Part shown: one piece after another, positions 8,165-16,788 of the stretch | Layout: every line of letters starts with the position of its first letter | Numbering within the stretch: the first letter of the stretch is position 1 | Source: Lentihominibacter butyricus | GTDB taxonomy: Bacteria > Bacillota > Clostridia > Peptostreptococcales > Anaerovoracaceae | Length of the DNA stretch: 64,000 nt | Direction of reading: 5' to 3' | Assembly: GCF_025567305.1 (NCBI RefSeq) | Contig: NZ_JAOQJP010000007.1 | Location: forward strand, 62,001 to 126,000 | Notes under the pieces: model-generated | The model's input: only the letters and a program-made list of their open reading frames with translations | Databases searched by the model: none | Told to the model about the DNA's origin: nothing | Made by a program: the position numbers and the translations under genes

Positions 8165-9214
8165 ATGGATTTAAGTGAAAGAAAACTGAAAATATTACAG
8201 GCCATCATAGCTGATTTTATCAGGACTGCCGAGCCGGTAGGCTCAAGGACCTTGTCGAGGAACTATGATCTGGGCATAAGCCCGGCGACGATCCGAAACG
8301 AGATGTCGGATCTGGAGGAGATGGGTTATCTTACTCATCCGCATACGTCTTCCGGCAGAGTTCCTTCCGAGAAGGCATACAGACTCTATGTAAATGAGAT
8401 GATGCCGAGGACAGAGCTCAGTGCGGCGGCAAAGGACGCTATAGCGATGCAGCTTCACAGCAATGTGAACGAGCTGGAGAATATAGTGCAGCGTGCGGCA
8501 CATGTGCTGTCAGAGATCACGAGTCTTACAGCGTTTGCGATGACACCGAAGAAGGATCAGGACACTCTGAAATATATAAACCTGCTTCCGGTCGATGAGC
8601 GGACAGTGGTGCTGATGCTCGTATCGGAGAGCGGCAAGGTGTCCAATACATCGGTGTATCTGGACAGAGCGGCTTCTGAGGAAACGCTCAGGATACTGGC
8701 AAAGACGATGACGTACAACTACCGCGGCAAGACGCTGAGCGAGGCACTGACGCTCGATATAATCAAGGCATTCAAATCAGATGCTGAAGCGATGGCAATG
8801 TTTGAAAAGAATATCGTTCCGAACTTCGTGAAGACTCTTGAGGATATGCTCAATGTGAACCTTTACATGGACGGACTCACAAACATATTCTCGATACCGG
8901 AATACAACGATATCGATAAAGCCAAACTGTTCCTGGAGATGGTGAGCCGCAAGGAGGATCTCACAAAGACTCTGATAAACAGAGACAACGGTGTGATAAT
9001 AACCATAGGCAACGAGAACCAGAACGAGATGATGCAGGACTGCAGTCTCATAACAGCGACATATCATGTCGACGGCAAGATGGTCGGCAAGATCGGAGTT
9101 ATAGGTCCTACGAGGATGCGATACGGCGAAGTCACTTCCGTCGTTGAGTACCTTACAGATAATATAAGCAAGGCTTTTATGATAACGGAAGGAGACGAGG
9201 ATGGCAAAGATTGA
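8165..9214 (+). CDS. hrcA: Heat-inducible transcription repressor HrcA
   Basis: This 349-residue repressor of class I heat-shock genes has an N-terminal winged helix (about residues 1-75, with the conserved SPATIRNEMSDLEEMGYL recognition segment), then a GAF-like dimer and insert domain. The start is set at 8165 (MDLSERK) by the AGGAGG just upstream; the in-frame ATG at 8138 lies inside CIRCE and would also displace the ribosome site. It is first gene of hrcA-grpE-dnaK-dnaJ, the usual Clostridia order, and is autoregulated through CIRCE. It overlaps grpE by 14 bases. Confidence 0.97.
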   Translation: MDLSERKLKILQAIIADFIRTAEPVGSRTLSRNYDLGISPATIRNEMSDLEEMGYLTHPHTSSGRVPSEKAYRLYVNEMMPRTELSAAAKDAIAMQLHSNVNELENIVQRAAHVLSEITSLTAFAMTPKKDQDTLKYINLLPVDERTVVLMLVSESGKVSNTSVYLDRAASEETLRILAKTMTYNYRGKTLSEALTLDIIKAFKSDAEAMAMFEKNIVPNFVKTLEDMLNVNLYMDGLTNIFSIPEYNDIDKAKLFLEMVSRKEDLTKTLINRDNGVIITIGNENQNEMMQDCSLITATYHVDGKMVGKIGVIGPTRMRYGEVTSVVEYLTDNISKAFMITEGDEDGKD

Positions 9215-9767
9215 TATAGACGATAAGGAAAAGAAACAGGAACAGGCTGAAGATCAGGCTCCGGAAGATACAGGGGCTGAAGAAAAGGCCGAAGATAAAG
9301 AAGAGACTGGAAAGGATGCCGGCGAAGCTCCGGAGGCTTCCGAAAAGAAGGAGCCGGAGGAAGACGGCGATACCAGATACCTGAGACTTATGGCTGATTT
9401 CCAGAACTATAAGAAGAGGGTGGAGAAAGAAAAGACAGATCTTTATTCATACGCCAACGAGAAGCTGATAACCGAGATGCTCGATGTGATCGACAACTTC
9501 GAGAGAGCGCTCGAGCATGATGACGGCGACGACGGCTTCAAGAAGGGTATGGAAATGATATTCAAGCAGCTGAGCGACGTCCTTGAAAAGGCGGGCCTGG
9601 CTGAGATCCCGGCACTTGGCGAGGAGTTCGATCCGAACTTCCACAACGCCGTGATGACAGAGGAAACTGAAGAATACGAAAGCGGCAAGGTTTCCGGCGT
9701 GATGCAGAAGGGCTACACCCTGAACGGCAAGGTAATAAGACCGTCGATGGTAAAAGTAGTCGGCTAG
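9201..9767 (+). CDS. grpE: GrpE, nucleotide exchange factor for DnaK
   Basis: The 188-residue protein releases ADP from DnaK. The first 55 residues are a Lys/Glu-rich acidic extension, followed by the coiled-coil dimer helix starting at YLRLMADFQNYKKR (about residue 60) and the C-terminal beta domain with NFHNAVMTEE and the terminal GKVIRPSMVKV motif. Translation is probably coupled to hrcA, since its start and GGAGACGAGG ribosome site lie inside the hrcA 3' end. Confidence 0.97.
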   Translation: MAKIDIDDKEKKQEQAEDQAPEDTGAEEKAEDKEETGKDAGEAPEASEKKEPEEDGDTRYLRLMADFQNYKKRVEKEKTDLYSYANEKLITEMLDVIDNFERALEHDDGDDGFKKGMEMIFKQLSDVLEKAGLAEIPALGEEFDPNFHNAVMTEETEEYESGKVSGVMQKGYTLNGKVIRPSMVKVVG

Positions 9768-9802
9768 CTTTCGAAAAAATATATATCCAGGAGGAAAATA
9801 AA

Positions 9803-11659
9803 ATGGGAAAAGTAATAGGAATCGATTTAGGAACAACAAATTCATGTGTAGCAGTTCTTGAAGGTGGAGAACCTGTTGTAATAGCTAATGCGGAAGGTAA
9901 CAGAACCACACCGTCAGTCGTAGGTTTTGCAAAGAACGGAGAAAGACTCGTAGGTGAAACTGCAAAGAGACAGGCGATCACTAATCCGGACAGAACGATA
10001 GCGTCGATCAAGAGATATATGGGTACAGACCACACTGTAGATATCGACGGAAAGAAATATACACCGCAGGACATTTCGGCAATGATCCTCGGAAAGCTGA
10101 AGTCAGATGCAGAAAGCTACCTCGGAGAAAAGGTAACTGAAGCTGTAATCACAGTTCCGGCTTACTTCACAGACAGCCAGAAGCAGGCTACGAAGGATGC
10201 AGGAAAGATCGCAGGTCTCGATGTAAAGAGAATCATCAACGAGCCTACGGCAGCATCACTGGCATATGGACTCGACAAAGATGAGTCACAGCACAAGATC
10301 CTGGTATACGACCTGGGCGGCGGTACATTCGACGTATCGATCCTCGAGCTGGGCGACGGAGTATTCGAAGTACTGGCAACAAACGGAAACAACAAGCTGG
10401 GCGGTGACGACTTCGATGAAGCTCTGCTGAACTTCATGGCTGACAGCTTTGCAAAGGAAAACGGCGTAGACCTCAGAAACGACAAGATGGCGCTCCAGAG
10501 ACTCAAGGAAGCTGCTGAAAAGGCAAAGAAAGAGCTCTCAAGCGCACAGACCACGAATATCAACCTGCCGTTCATCACAGTGAACGAAAACGGCCCTCTC
10601 CACATGAACATGGATATCACAAGAGCCAAGTTCGACCAGCTCACAGCAGATCTTGTAAACAAGACTATAGAGCCGATGAAGAAGGCAATGGCAGATGCAG
10701 GCGTTACTAACAGCGACCTTTCAAAAGTGATCCTGGTAGGCGGATCGACAAGAATACCGGCTGTACAGGAAGCAGTAAAGAAAGTAACAGGCAAGGAACC
10801 GTTCAAGGGCATCAACCCGGATGAATGCGTTGCAGTAGGTGCAGCTATCCAGGCAGGCGTACTGACAGGTGAAGTAAACGACGTGCTCCTTCTCGACGTA
10901 ACTCCGCTTTCACTTTCGATCGAAACACTGGGCGGCGTAGCTACAAAGCTGATCGAGAGAAACACTACTATACCTACAAAGAAGAGCCAGATCTTCTCAA
11001 CTGCGGCTGACAATCAGACAGCAGTAGACATCCACGTAATGCAGGGTGAAAGAGAAATGGCTTCAGGAAATACTACACTCGGAAGATTCCAGCTCACAGG
11101 TATCCCGCCTGCTCCACGCGGAATCCCTCAGATCGAGGTTACATTCGACATCGACGCTAACGGTATCGTAAATGTAAGCGCAAAGGATATGGGAACAGGA
11201 AAAGAGCAGAGCATCACGATCACTTCTTCAACGAAGCTTTCGGATGAAGAGATCCAGGCAAAGGTCAAGGAAGCAGAACAGTATGCTGCTGAAGACAAGA
11301 AGAAGAAGGAAGAGATCGAGATCAGAAACCAGGCTGAAACTCTGGTATACGAAACTGAAAAGAACATGAAGGAGCTTGAAAACGCACTTTCCGAAGATGA
11401 GAAGAACGATATCAATGCTGCAAAGGATGAGCTCTCAAAGGCTCTCGAAGCAAACAATATCGACGACATCAAGGCTAAGACTGAAAAGCTCACAGAAAAG
11501 TTCCACACTATTTCAGCTAAGATGTATCAGCAGGCTCAGGCAGCAGGTGCAAATCCTGACATGGGCGGAGTAGCAGGCGCAGCAAACGACGCAGGTTCAG
11601 CTCCAAAAGACGATAACGTTGTAGATGCTGACTATGAAGTTGTGGATGAGGACAAATAA
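9803..11659 (+). CDS. dnaK: DnaK (Hsp70) chaperone
   Basis: The 618-residue ATP-dependent chaperone opens with GIDLGTTNSCVAV (phosphate 1), followed by VYDLGGGTFDVSIL (phosphate 2, about residue 170) and ILVGGSTRIPAVQ (about 312), then the substrate-binding beta domain and an alpha lid ending in a Gly/Ala-rich linker and acidic tail (DADYEVVDEDK). Codon use is biased to a narrow set (AAG, GAC, CTC, GCA), as expected of a highly expressed gene. It sits 35 bases after grpE with AGGAGG, and its stop overlaps the dnaJ start (TAATG). Confidence 0.98.
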   Translation: MGKVIGIDLGTTNSCVAVLEGGEPVVIANAEGNRTTPSVVGFAKNGERLVGETAKRQAITNPDRTIASIKRYMGTDHTVDIDGKKYTPQDISAMILGKLKSDAESYLGEKVTEAVITVPAYFTDSQKQATKDAGKIAGLDVKRIINEPTAASLAYGLDKDESQHKILVYDLGGGTFDVSILELGDGVFEVLATNGNNKLGGDDFDEALLNFMADSFAKENGVDLRNDKMALQRLKEAAEKAKKELSSAQTTNINLPFITVNENGPLHMNMDITRAKFDQLTADLVNKTIEPMKKAMADAGVTNSDLSKVILVGGSTRIPAVQEAVKKVTGKEPFKGINPDECVAVGAAIQAGVLTGEVNDVLLLDVTPLSLSIETLGGVATKLIERNTTIPTKKSQIFSTAADNQTAVDIHVMQGEREMASGNTTLGRFQLTGIPPAPRGIPQIEVTFDIDANGIVNVSAKDMGTGKEQSITITSSTKLSDEEIQAKVKEAEQYAAEDKKKKEEIEIRNQAETLVYETEKNMKELENALSEDEKNDINAAKDELSKALEANNIDDIKAKTEKLTEKFHTISAKMYQQAQAAGANPDMGGVAGAANDAGSAPKDDNVVDADYEVVDEDK

Positions 11660-12813
11660 TGGCAGACAAGAGAGATTATTACGAGGTCCTGGGATTAAAA
11701 AAAGGGGCCAGTGATGATGAGATAAAAAAAGCATTCAGAAAAATGGCGATGAAATATCACCCGGATAAAAATCCGGGTGATAAGTCCGCCGAAGAGAAAT
11801 TCAAGGAAATCAATGAGGCATATGCTGTGCTGTCGGATCCTGACAAGAAGGATAAATACGACAGGTTCGGTCATGCCGGCGTAGATCCTAACGCAGGCTT
11901 CGGAGGCGGCGGATTTGGAGGCGGCTTCGGAGGTTTCGGCGGTTTTGAAGACATCTTCGACATGTTCGGAGGAGCTTTCAGCGGCTTCGGAGGAGGCGGC
12001 AGATCAGGTGCACGCAGGAACGGTCCGAGAAAGGGCAGCGACCTGCAGAAATCTCTGACGATAGATTTCGAAGAGGCTGCATTCGGCACGAAGAAGCAGA
12101 TCCGCATCAACAAGTTCGTGAAGTGCAAGACATGTGACGGTTCAGGTGCTGCACCGGGAACTTCCAAGAAGCAGTGTACGAAGTGCGGCGGCAGCGGAGA
12201 AGTGAGGACTGCACAGAGAACACCGCTCGGGACTTTCCAGAGCGTATCACCGTGTCCTGACTGCAACGGTACAGGTGAGATAAACGAAACGCCTTGCAGG
12301 GACTGCGGCGGCAGCGGAAGAGTGAAGGAAAACGTCACGATCTCGATCAATATACCGGCAGGCGTGGATAACGATTCCGTCATCCCTATCAAGGGACAGG
12401 GAGAACCGGGTATCAACGGCGGACCTGACGGTGATCTTTACATCGTGATCAATGTGAAACCGCACAAGCTTTTCGAGCGAAGAGGACAGGATCTGTGGCT
12501 CGAGATACCGATCACATTCGATCAGGCGGCGCTGGGAGACGATATCGTAGTGCCTACTCTTGAAGAAAAAGTTTCATACAAGGTTCCTGCAGGAACCCAG
12601 CCGGGAACGGTATTCAGACTCAAGGGCAAGGGCATCAAGAGCGTCCGCAGCAATAAGAAGGGCGACCTTTACGTGAAAGTGACGCTCGAGGTCCCTACGA
12701 AGCTCAATTCGAAACAGAAAAAAGCTATCGCGGCTATGGGCAAGAGCGTGACGAGCGAATGCTATCACAAGAAGAGCAGCTTCCTTGATTCAATAAAGGA
12801 ATTCTTTTCATAG
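11659..12813 (+). CDS. dnaJ: DnaJ (Hsp40) co-chaperone
   Basis: The 384-residue type I J-protein stimulates DnaK ATPase and delivers substrates. It has an N-terminal J domain with the catalytic HPD in MKYHPDKN (about residues 31-36), a long Gly/Phe-rich linker (about 73-118), four CxxCxGxG zinc repeats (about 140-210), then C-terminal substrate-binding and dimerisation domains. Start codon shares a base with the dnaK stop, implying translational coupling. Last gene of the operon. Confidence 0.98.
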   Translation: MADKRDYYEVLGLKKGASDDEIKKAFRKMAMKYHPDKNPGDKSAEEKFKEINEAYAVLSDPDKKDKYDRFGHAGVDPNAGFGGGGFGGGFGGFGGFEDIFDMFGGAFSGFGGGGRSGARRNGPRKGSDLQKSLTIDFEEAAFGTKKQIRINKFVKCKTCDGSGAAPGTSKKQCTKCGGSGEVRTAQRTPLGTFQSVSPCPDCNGTGEINETPCRDCGGSGRVKENVTISINIPAGVDNDSVIPIKGQGEPGINGGPDGDLYIVINVKPHKLFERRGQDLWLEIPITFDQAALGDDIVVPTLEEKVSYKVPAGTQPGTVFRLKGKGIKSVRSNKKGDLYVKVTLEVPTKLNSKQKKAIAAMGKSVTSECYHKKSSFLDSIKEFFS

Positions 12814-12842
12814 ATCTGACATGAATTAAATTTATCATAAAG

Positions 12843-12873
12843 AGAGTGTAGCTCCTGAAGAGGACTGCACTCT
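12843..12873 (+). terminator. Weak terminator-like hairpin after dnaJ
   Basis: AGAGTG...CACTCT arms extend into an 11-bp near-perfect stem, but only a broken T tail (TGTTGT) follows. It may reduce rather than stop readthrough into the MATE gene 67 bases downstream. Confidence 0.45.
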
Positions 12874-12940
12874 TGTTGTAGTATAAAAGACTGTATCGTA
12901 TCAATATCAATAGAGAACGGGAGATTAAGGAGTATCGTGT

Positions 12941-14338
12941 ATGACTGAAGAAATAAAGATAAATGAAAACGATCCGCAGGGCGAGATAACTGACCAGAGC
13001 GGCGTTCGGAGGCTGTTTTCGAATAAATATCTGCTGAAGCTGCTGTGGCCGCTGTTCGTGGAGCAGTTCCTGCTTTTTGCGGTGGGACTGCTGGACTCGG
13101 TGATGGTCGCAAGCGTAGGTGAGGCCGCTGTATCGGCAGTATCGCTGGTCGATTCGCTGATGGTGCTGATAATAACCGTCTTCACCGCGATAGCGACAGG
13201 AGGCGCAGTAGTAGTGGGTCAGTATCTGGGGCAGAAGAGGGGAGAAAATGCGAACAAGGCGGCAGATCAGCTGTTCATTTCAGCATTCATGCTGTCGCTC
13301 GTCGTAATACTGGTGATGTACATACTCAGGAACTGGGTAATATCTTTCGTTTTCGGAAACATCGAGGCGGATGTGCGGCACTACTGTGATGTGTACTATC
13401 TGATCGTAATGGCGTCCGTACCGTTCATCGCCCTGTACAATTCAGGAGCGGCGCTGTTCAGAAGCGTCGGTGATTCGAAGACATCGATGACGGTTTCGAT
13501 CATAATGAACGCGATAAATGTGGCGGGAAACGCTACGCTTATATACGGCTTCCACAGAGGTGTCGAAGGCGTTGCGATACCGACTCTCGTGTCGAGGATG
13601 GCGGCAGCGGTAATGATGATAGTGCTCCTCAGAAACAGCGAACGGAAGGTCCATCTCACAAAGGGAATGGATCTGAGACCTGACTGGTCTTACATAAAGA
13701 ACATAATGAAGATAGGTATACCGAATGGTGTGGAAAACAGCATGTTCCAGCTTGGAAAGCTGATCCTCCTCAGCATGATATCGGGATTTGGCACTATATC
13801 GATCGCAGCGAATGCAGTCGCAAACTCGATATCGATGATAGCGGTGCTCCCGGGACTTGCGATGAGCTACGGCATCGTCTCAGTCATCAGCGTGTGTATA
13901 GGCGCCGGGGATTACGAACAGGTGCGCTTTTATACGAAAAAGCTGATGAAATGGGTGTATGCGGCGATGTTCGCGATGAATGTCATCATCGTGCTTTCGA
14001 CACCTCTGATAATAAAAGTCTACAGTCTTTCTGCGGAAACAGGGAAACTCGCGACCGAGCTTATATTTTTTCACAGCGCATGTGCAGTCGTGATCTGGTC
14101 TGCATCATTCGTCGTTCCGTATGTGCTCAGAGCGGCTGGCGACGTAACCTTCACGATGATAGTCGGCGTCGCTTCGATGTGGGTGTTCAGGATCGTATTC
14201 GGCGTCGTTCTGGCGAAATACATGGGCATGGGAGTCATGGGTGTGTGGATCGCGATGGTCGTGGACTGGATCGTGCGTTCGATCTGCTTTATCGTAAGAT
14301 ACTGCAGCGGCAGATGGAAACGCGGCACGATCAGCTGA
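12941..14338 (+). CDS. MATE-family efflux transporter (first copy)
   Basis: A 465-residue multidrug and toxin extrusion protein with 12 predicted membrane helices in two related halves, exporting drugs or metabolites by cation antiport. A soluble N-terminal tail of about 30 residues precedes helix 1 (LLKLLWPLFVEQFLLFAVGLLDSVMVA), and the family's GGAVVVGQYLGQ stretch follows helix 2. Start supported by AAGGAG 8 bases upstream. Its stop abuts the stop of the convergent merR gene. It shares fold but little local sequence with the second MATE gene at 15349. Confidence 0.92.
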   Translation: MTEEIKINENDPQGEITDQSGVRRLFSNKYLLKLLWPLFVEQFLLFAVGLLDSVMVASVGEAAVSAVSLVDSLMVLIITVFTAIATGGAVVVGQYLGQKRGENANKAADQLFISAFMLSLVVILVMYILRNWVISFVFGNIEADVRHYCDVYYLIVMASVPFIALYNSGAALFRSVGDSKTSMTVSIIMNAINVAGNATLIYGFHRGVEGVAIPTLVSRMAAAVMMIVLLRNSERKVHLTKGMDLRPDWSYIKNIMKIGIPNGVENSMFQLGKLILLSMISGFGTISIAANAVANSISMIAVLPGLAMSYGIVSVISVCIGAGDYEQVRFYTKKLMKWVYAAMFAMNVIIVLSTPLIIKVYSLSAETGKLATELIFFHSACAVVIWSASFVVPYVLRAAGDVTFTMIVGVASMWVFRIVFGVVLAKYMGMGVMGVWIAMVVDWIVRSICFIVRYCSGRWKRGTIS

Positions 14339-15190
14339 TCATGTCTTTTCCAGCGGCAGACTGAGCTTCACGATATAGTAGTCGAGACTTGATTTTGAAG
14401 CCTGGTCGAGCAGGATGTCTTCGAAAAAGTATTTTCCGTGCTTATAGCCGTGTTCACGTGCAAAGTTCAGGAGCTTCGGCAGCATGGAGCATACAGGAGA
14501 GAATCCGAGCGTGCTGTATATCACGACGTATGAGCCCGGCGATATCACAGTGATATTTTCCGCTGAATTGTCGATATCATCGGGATCGAGTTTCGTGTAC
14601 AGGTGGGAGTAGCGGTAGCTGTTTTTTGTAAAGCCGCCGTCCACTGCTATCGTGCCGCCTGTGACGTATGGGCTGTATATCTGGTTTTCATGGCACAGTG
14701 CGACGTGTCTGGCATAGGCTTCGTATTCGTCCTTGTTGTCGGAGCCTCCGCTGTATTCTGTGAAAATGTAATGCTCCGAGGGGCGGTGTTCGATGTGTAT
14801 GGTCCCGTGCTGTGCATTTATGCCTTCCTCGGTTATTTTTATTTTTCCTTTGATGAACGTCTTGAGCCACTGGAGCTCTGCGATCTTTTCATCGACCAGG
14901 CGGTCATGTTCTCTGAGCAGCTCGAGGAACGATTGCGGATTTTTTCTTGCGAGATATTCTTTGATATTTGCCAGAGGTATGTCGAGTTCTTTGAGCATGG
15001 CTATCGTTATGTATGTGTCGAACTGCAGTACGGAATAATATCTGTAGCCGTTAGATGCGATTATTTCGGGCCTCAGTATGCCTATCTGGTCATAGTGGAA
15101 AAGCGTCTGTTTTTTTACCCCGCAGAGTTTTGCGAATTCACCGGTCGTGAAATATCCTGCGGGTATTTTTCTGCTTCTGCTCAATCTCAT
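14339..15190 (-). CDS. MerR-family regulator with a GyrI-like effector domain (BmrR type)
   Basis: The 283-residue regulator has an N-terminal MerR helix-turn-helix (FTTGEFAKLCGVKKQTLFHYDQIGILRPE, about residues 13-41), a dimerisation helix, and a C-terminal effector-binding domain of the BmrR/GyrI type that senses bulky hydrophobic compounds. It is encoded divergently from the second MATE pump, whose promoter has the diagnostic 19-base spacer, so it very likely activates that pump. ATG at 15190 lies only 2 bases after AAGGAG; a TTG at 15184 (8-base spacing) is an equally good start. An in-frame ATG at 15220 has no ribosome site. Confidence 0.88.
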   Translation of the reverse strand: MRLSRSRKIPAGYFTTGEFAKLCGVKKQTLFHYDQIGILRPEIIASNGYRYYSVLQFDTYITIAMLKELDIPLANIKEYLARKNPQSFLELLREHDRLVDEKIAELQWLKTFIKGKIKITEEGINAQHGTIHIEHRPSEHYIFTEYSGGSDNKDEYEAYARHVALCHENQIYSPYVTGGTIAVDGGFTKNSYRYSHLYTKLDPDDIDNSAENITVISPGSYVVIYSTLGFSPVCSMLPKLLNFAREHGYKHGKYFFEDILLDQASKSSLDYYIVKLSLPLEKT

Positions 15191-15298
15191 CACTCCTTGT
15201 ATCTGATTTGATTTCGTCATATATATCAGGTGTATTTGGCATTTGGCGTGAAGCCTGCCGAGTTACAGCCTGTATTTTCGGAATAATTAAAAAATGTA

Positions 15299-15329
15299 TT
15301 GACTGTATGGTAACAGTATACTTTATCAT
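15299..15329 (+). promoter_or_regulatory. MerR-type activatable promoter of the second MATE gene
   Basis: TTGACT (15299-15304) and TATCAT (15324-15329) are separated by 19 bases, 2 more than optimal. The spacer holds the half-sites GTAT (15305-15308) and ATAC (15318-15321) around GGTAAC. A stretched spacer holding a dyad is the hallmark of promoters that MerR proteins activate by DNA distortion. It lies between merR and the pump gene. Confidence 0.75.
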
Positions 15330-15348
15330 TTTGTCGGAGGTCAATAAC

Positions 15349-16704
15349 ATGGAACATATTTTTGATTACAATGTGACAGTGAAAAAGTTTGCGCATTTCG
15401 TGTGGCCGTCGATACTGATGATGCTCATGATCGGTCTTTACTACAATATGGACTCTATATTCGTTGCTAATCTCGTGGGAGAGCAGGCTCTGGCAGCGCT
15501 TTCCATGGCGTATCCGGTGCAGGGTATAATGTGGGGGTTCGCGGTGATGCTGGCAGCGGGATCGAGTGCTATCGTGGCGATAAAGATGGGAGAAGGCGAT
15601 CAGCAGGGCGCGAATGAAAAGTTCACGCTTATATGCATAGTATCCATCGTGTCAGGCGTGCTGTTCATGGCGCTGTGCCTGTTTTTTCTGAATGACATAA
15701 TAGATTTTCTCGGTGCGACAGGCACGATAAAGGAATACTGCAGAGATTTTCTCAGCGTGCTGATATGGAGCTTCCCGGCGGCTTTCCTGGGGCAGCTGTT
15801 CGAGTATTTCATCAGAGTCGACGGCAGACCGGTATTCACGCTGGTGCTTTATATTTCAGGCGGCATCGTGCATCTGATACTTGACTATATACTGATGGGG
15901 CCTGCAGGAATGGGCATCGAAGGAGCGGCATATGCGACGCTGGCAGGCTCGATAGTGATAGTCCTGGTGGGAGGCGGATATTTCGTGATCGCTGAAACGA
16001 AGCTCAAATTCGTCAAGCTGAAAAATGACTGGAGATTCATAGGACACTGTTTCGTGAACGGTTCGTCGGAAATGGTCACGGAGGCATCGGCGGGGATCAC
16101 GACATTTTTTCTGAACTCCGTACTGCTAAAGATATCGGGAGATGTAGGTGTGGCAGGGATGAGTATCGTCTTCAACATACATTATCTGCTGATCTCGGTG
16201 CATCTGGGATATATCATGGGCGTGGCGCCGCTGATAAGCTATTTTTACGGTGCGAAGGACTACGCCAAGGTGAACGTGTTCATAAAGTATTCCAAGGTGT
16301 TCATCGTTGTGACGAGCATCGTAAGTGCGGTCTGCTGTCTTGTGTTTGGAAAATATATCGTGATGATATTCGAACGGCCGGGAAGCGAGCTGTTCGATAT
16401 AGCGCTGGCGGGAACGAGATACCTGTCGATAGCGCTCCTGCTCTGCGGCTTCAATATATTCGCATCAGGCTTTTTCACGGCATACGGCAATGGTCCCGTG
16501 TCGGCGCTGATATCAATGTCGAGAGCCCTGATAATGACTATCATAGGCGTGGAGCTCCTCGGCAATCTGTTCGGCATGACAGGCATATACCTGACGCTTA
16601 CATTTGCGGAGGTGACGACGCTCCTGCTCACGTTCATCATGTTCAGAAAGTACAGAGACGTGTACCACTACAGATTTTTCCCGGGATCGGGGGATGACAT
16701 TTAA
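15349..16704 (+). CDS. MATE-family efflux transporter (second copy, MerR-controlled)
   Basis: A 451-residue, 12-helix MATE pump beginning MEHIFDYNVTVKKFAHFVWPSILMML. The start is set at 15349 by GGAGG 8 bases upstream and by the promoter ending at 15329; the open frame extends upstream without support. Position beside a BmrR-like regulator and a 19-base-spacer promoter indicates drug-inducible efflux. The same pattern (pump plus divergent MerR) is well known for Bmr/Blt of Bacillus, though those are MFS and not MATE pumps. Confidence 0.92.
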   Translation: MEHIFDYNVTVKKFAHFVWPSILMMLMIGLYYNMDSIFVANLVGEQALAALSMAYPVQGIMWGFAVMLAAGSSAIVAIKMGEGDQQGANEKFTLICIVSIVSGVLFMALCLFFLNDIIDFLGATGTIKEYCRDFLSVLIWSFPAAFLGQLFEYFIRVDGRPVFTLVLYISGGIVHLILDYILMGPAGMGIEGAAYATLAGSIVIVLVGGGYFVIAETKLKFVKLKNDWRFIGHCFVNGSSEMVTEASAGITTFFLNSVLLKISGDVGVAGMSIVFNIHYLLISVHLGYIMGVAPLISYFYGAKDYAKVNVFIKYSKVFIVVTSIVSAVCCLVFGKYIVMIFERPGSELFDIALAGTRYLSIALLLCGFNIFASGFFTAYGNGPVSALISMSRALIMTIIGVELLGNLFGMTGIYLTLTFAEVTTLLLTFIMFRKYRDVYHYRFFPGSGDDI

Positions 16705-16788
16705 AAAAGGATTGATTTTATCTGTGTTTTAATAAATAATAATGATGTACGTTTATTCGACAAAACAAGACAGAAGAGGAAATCAACC

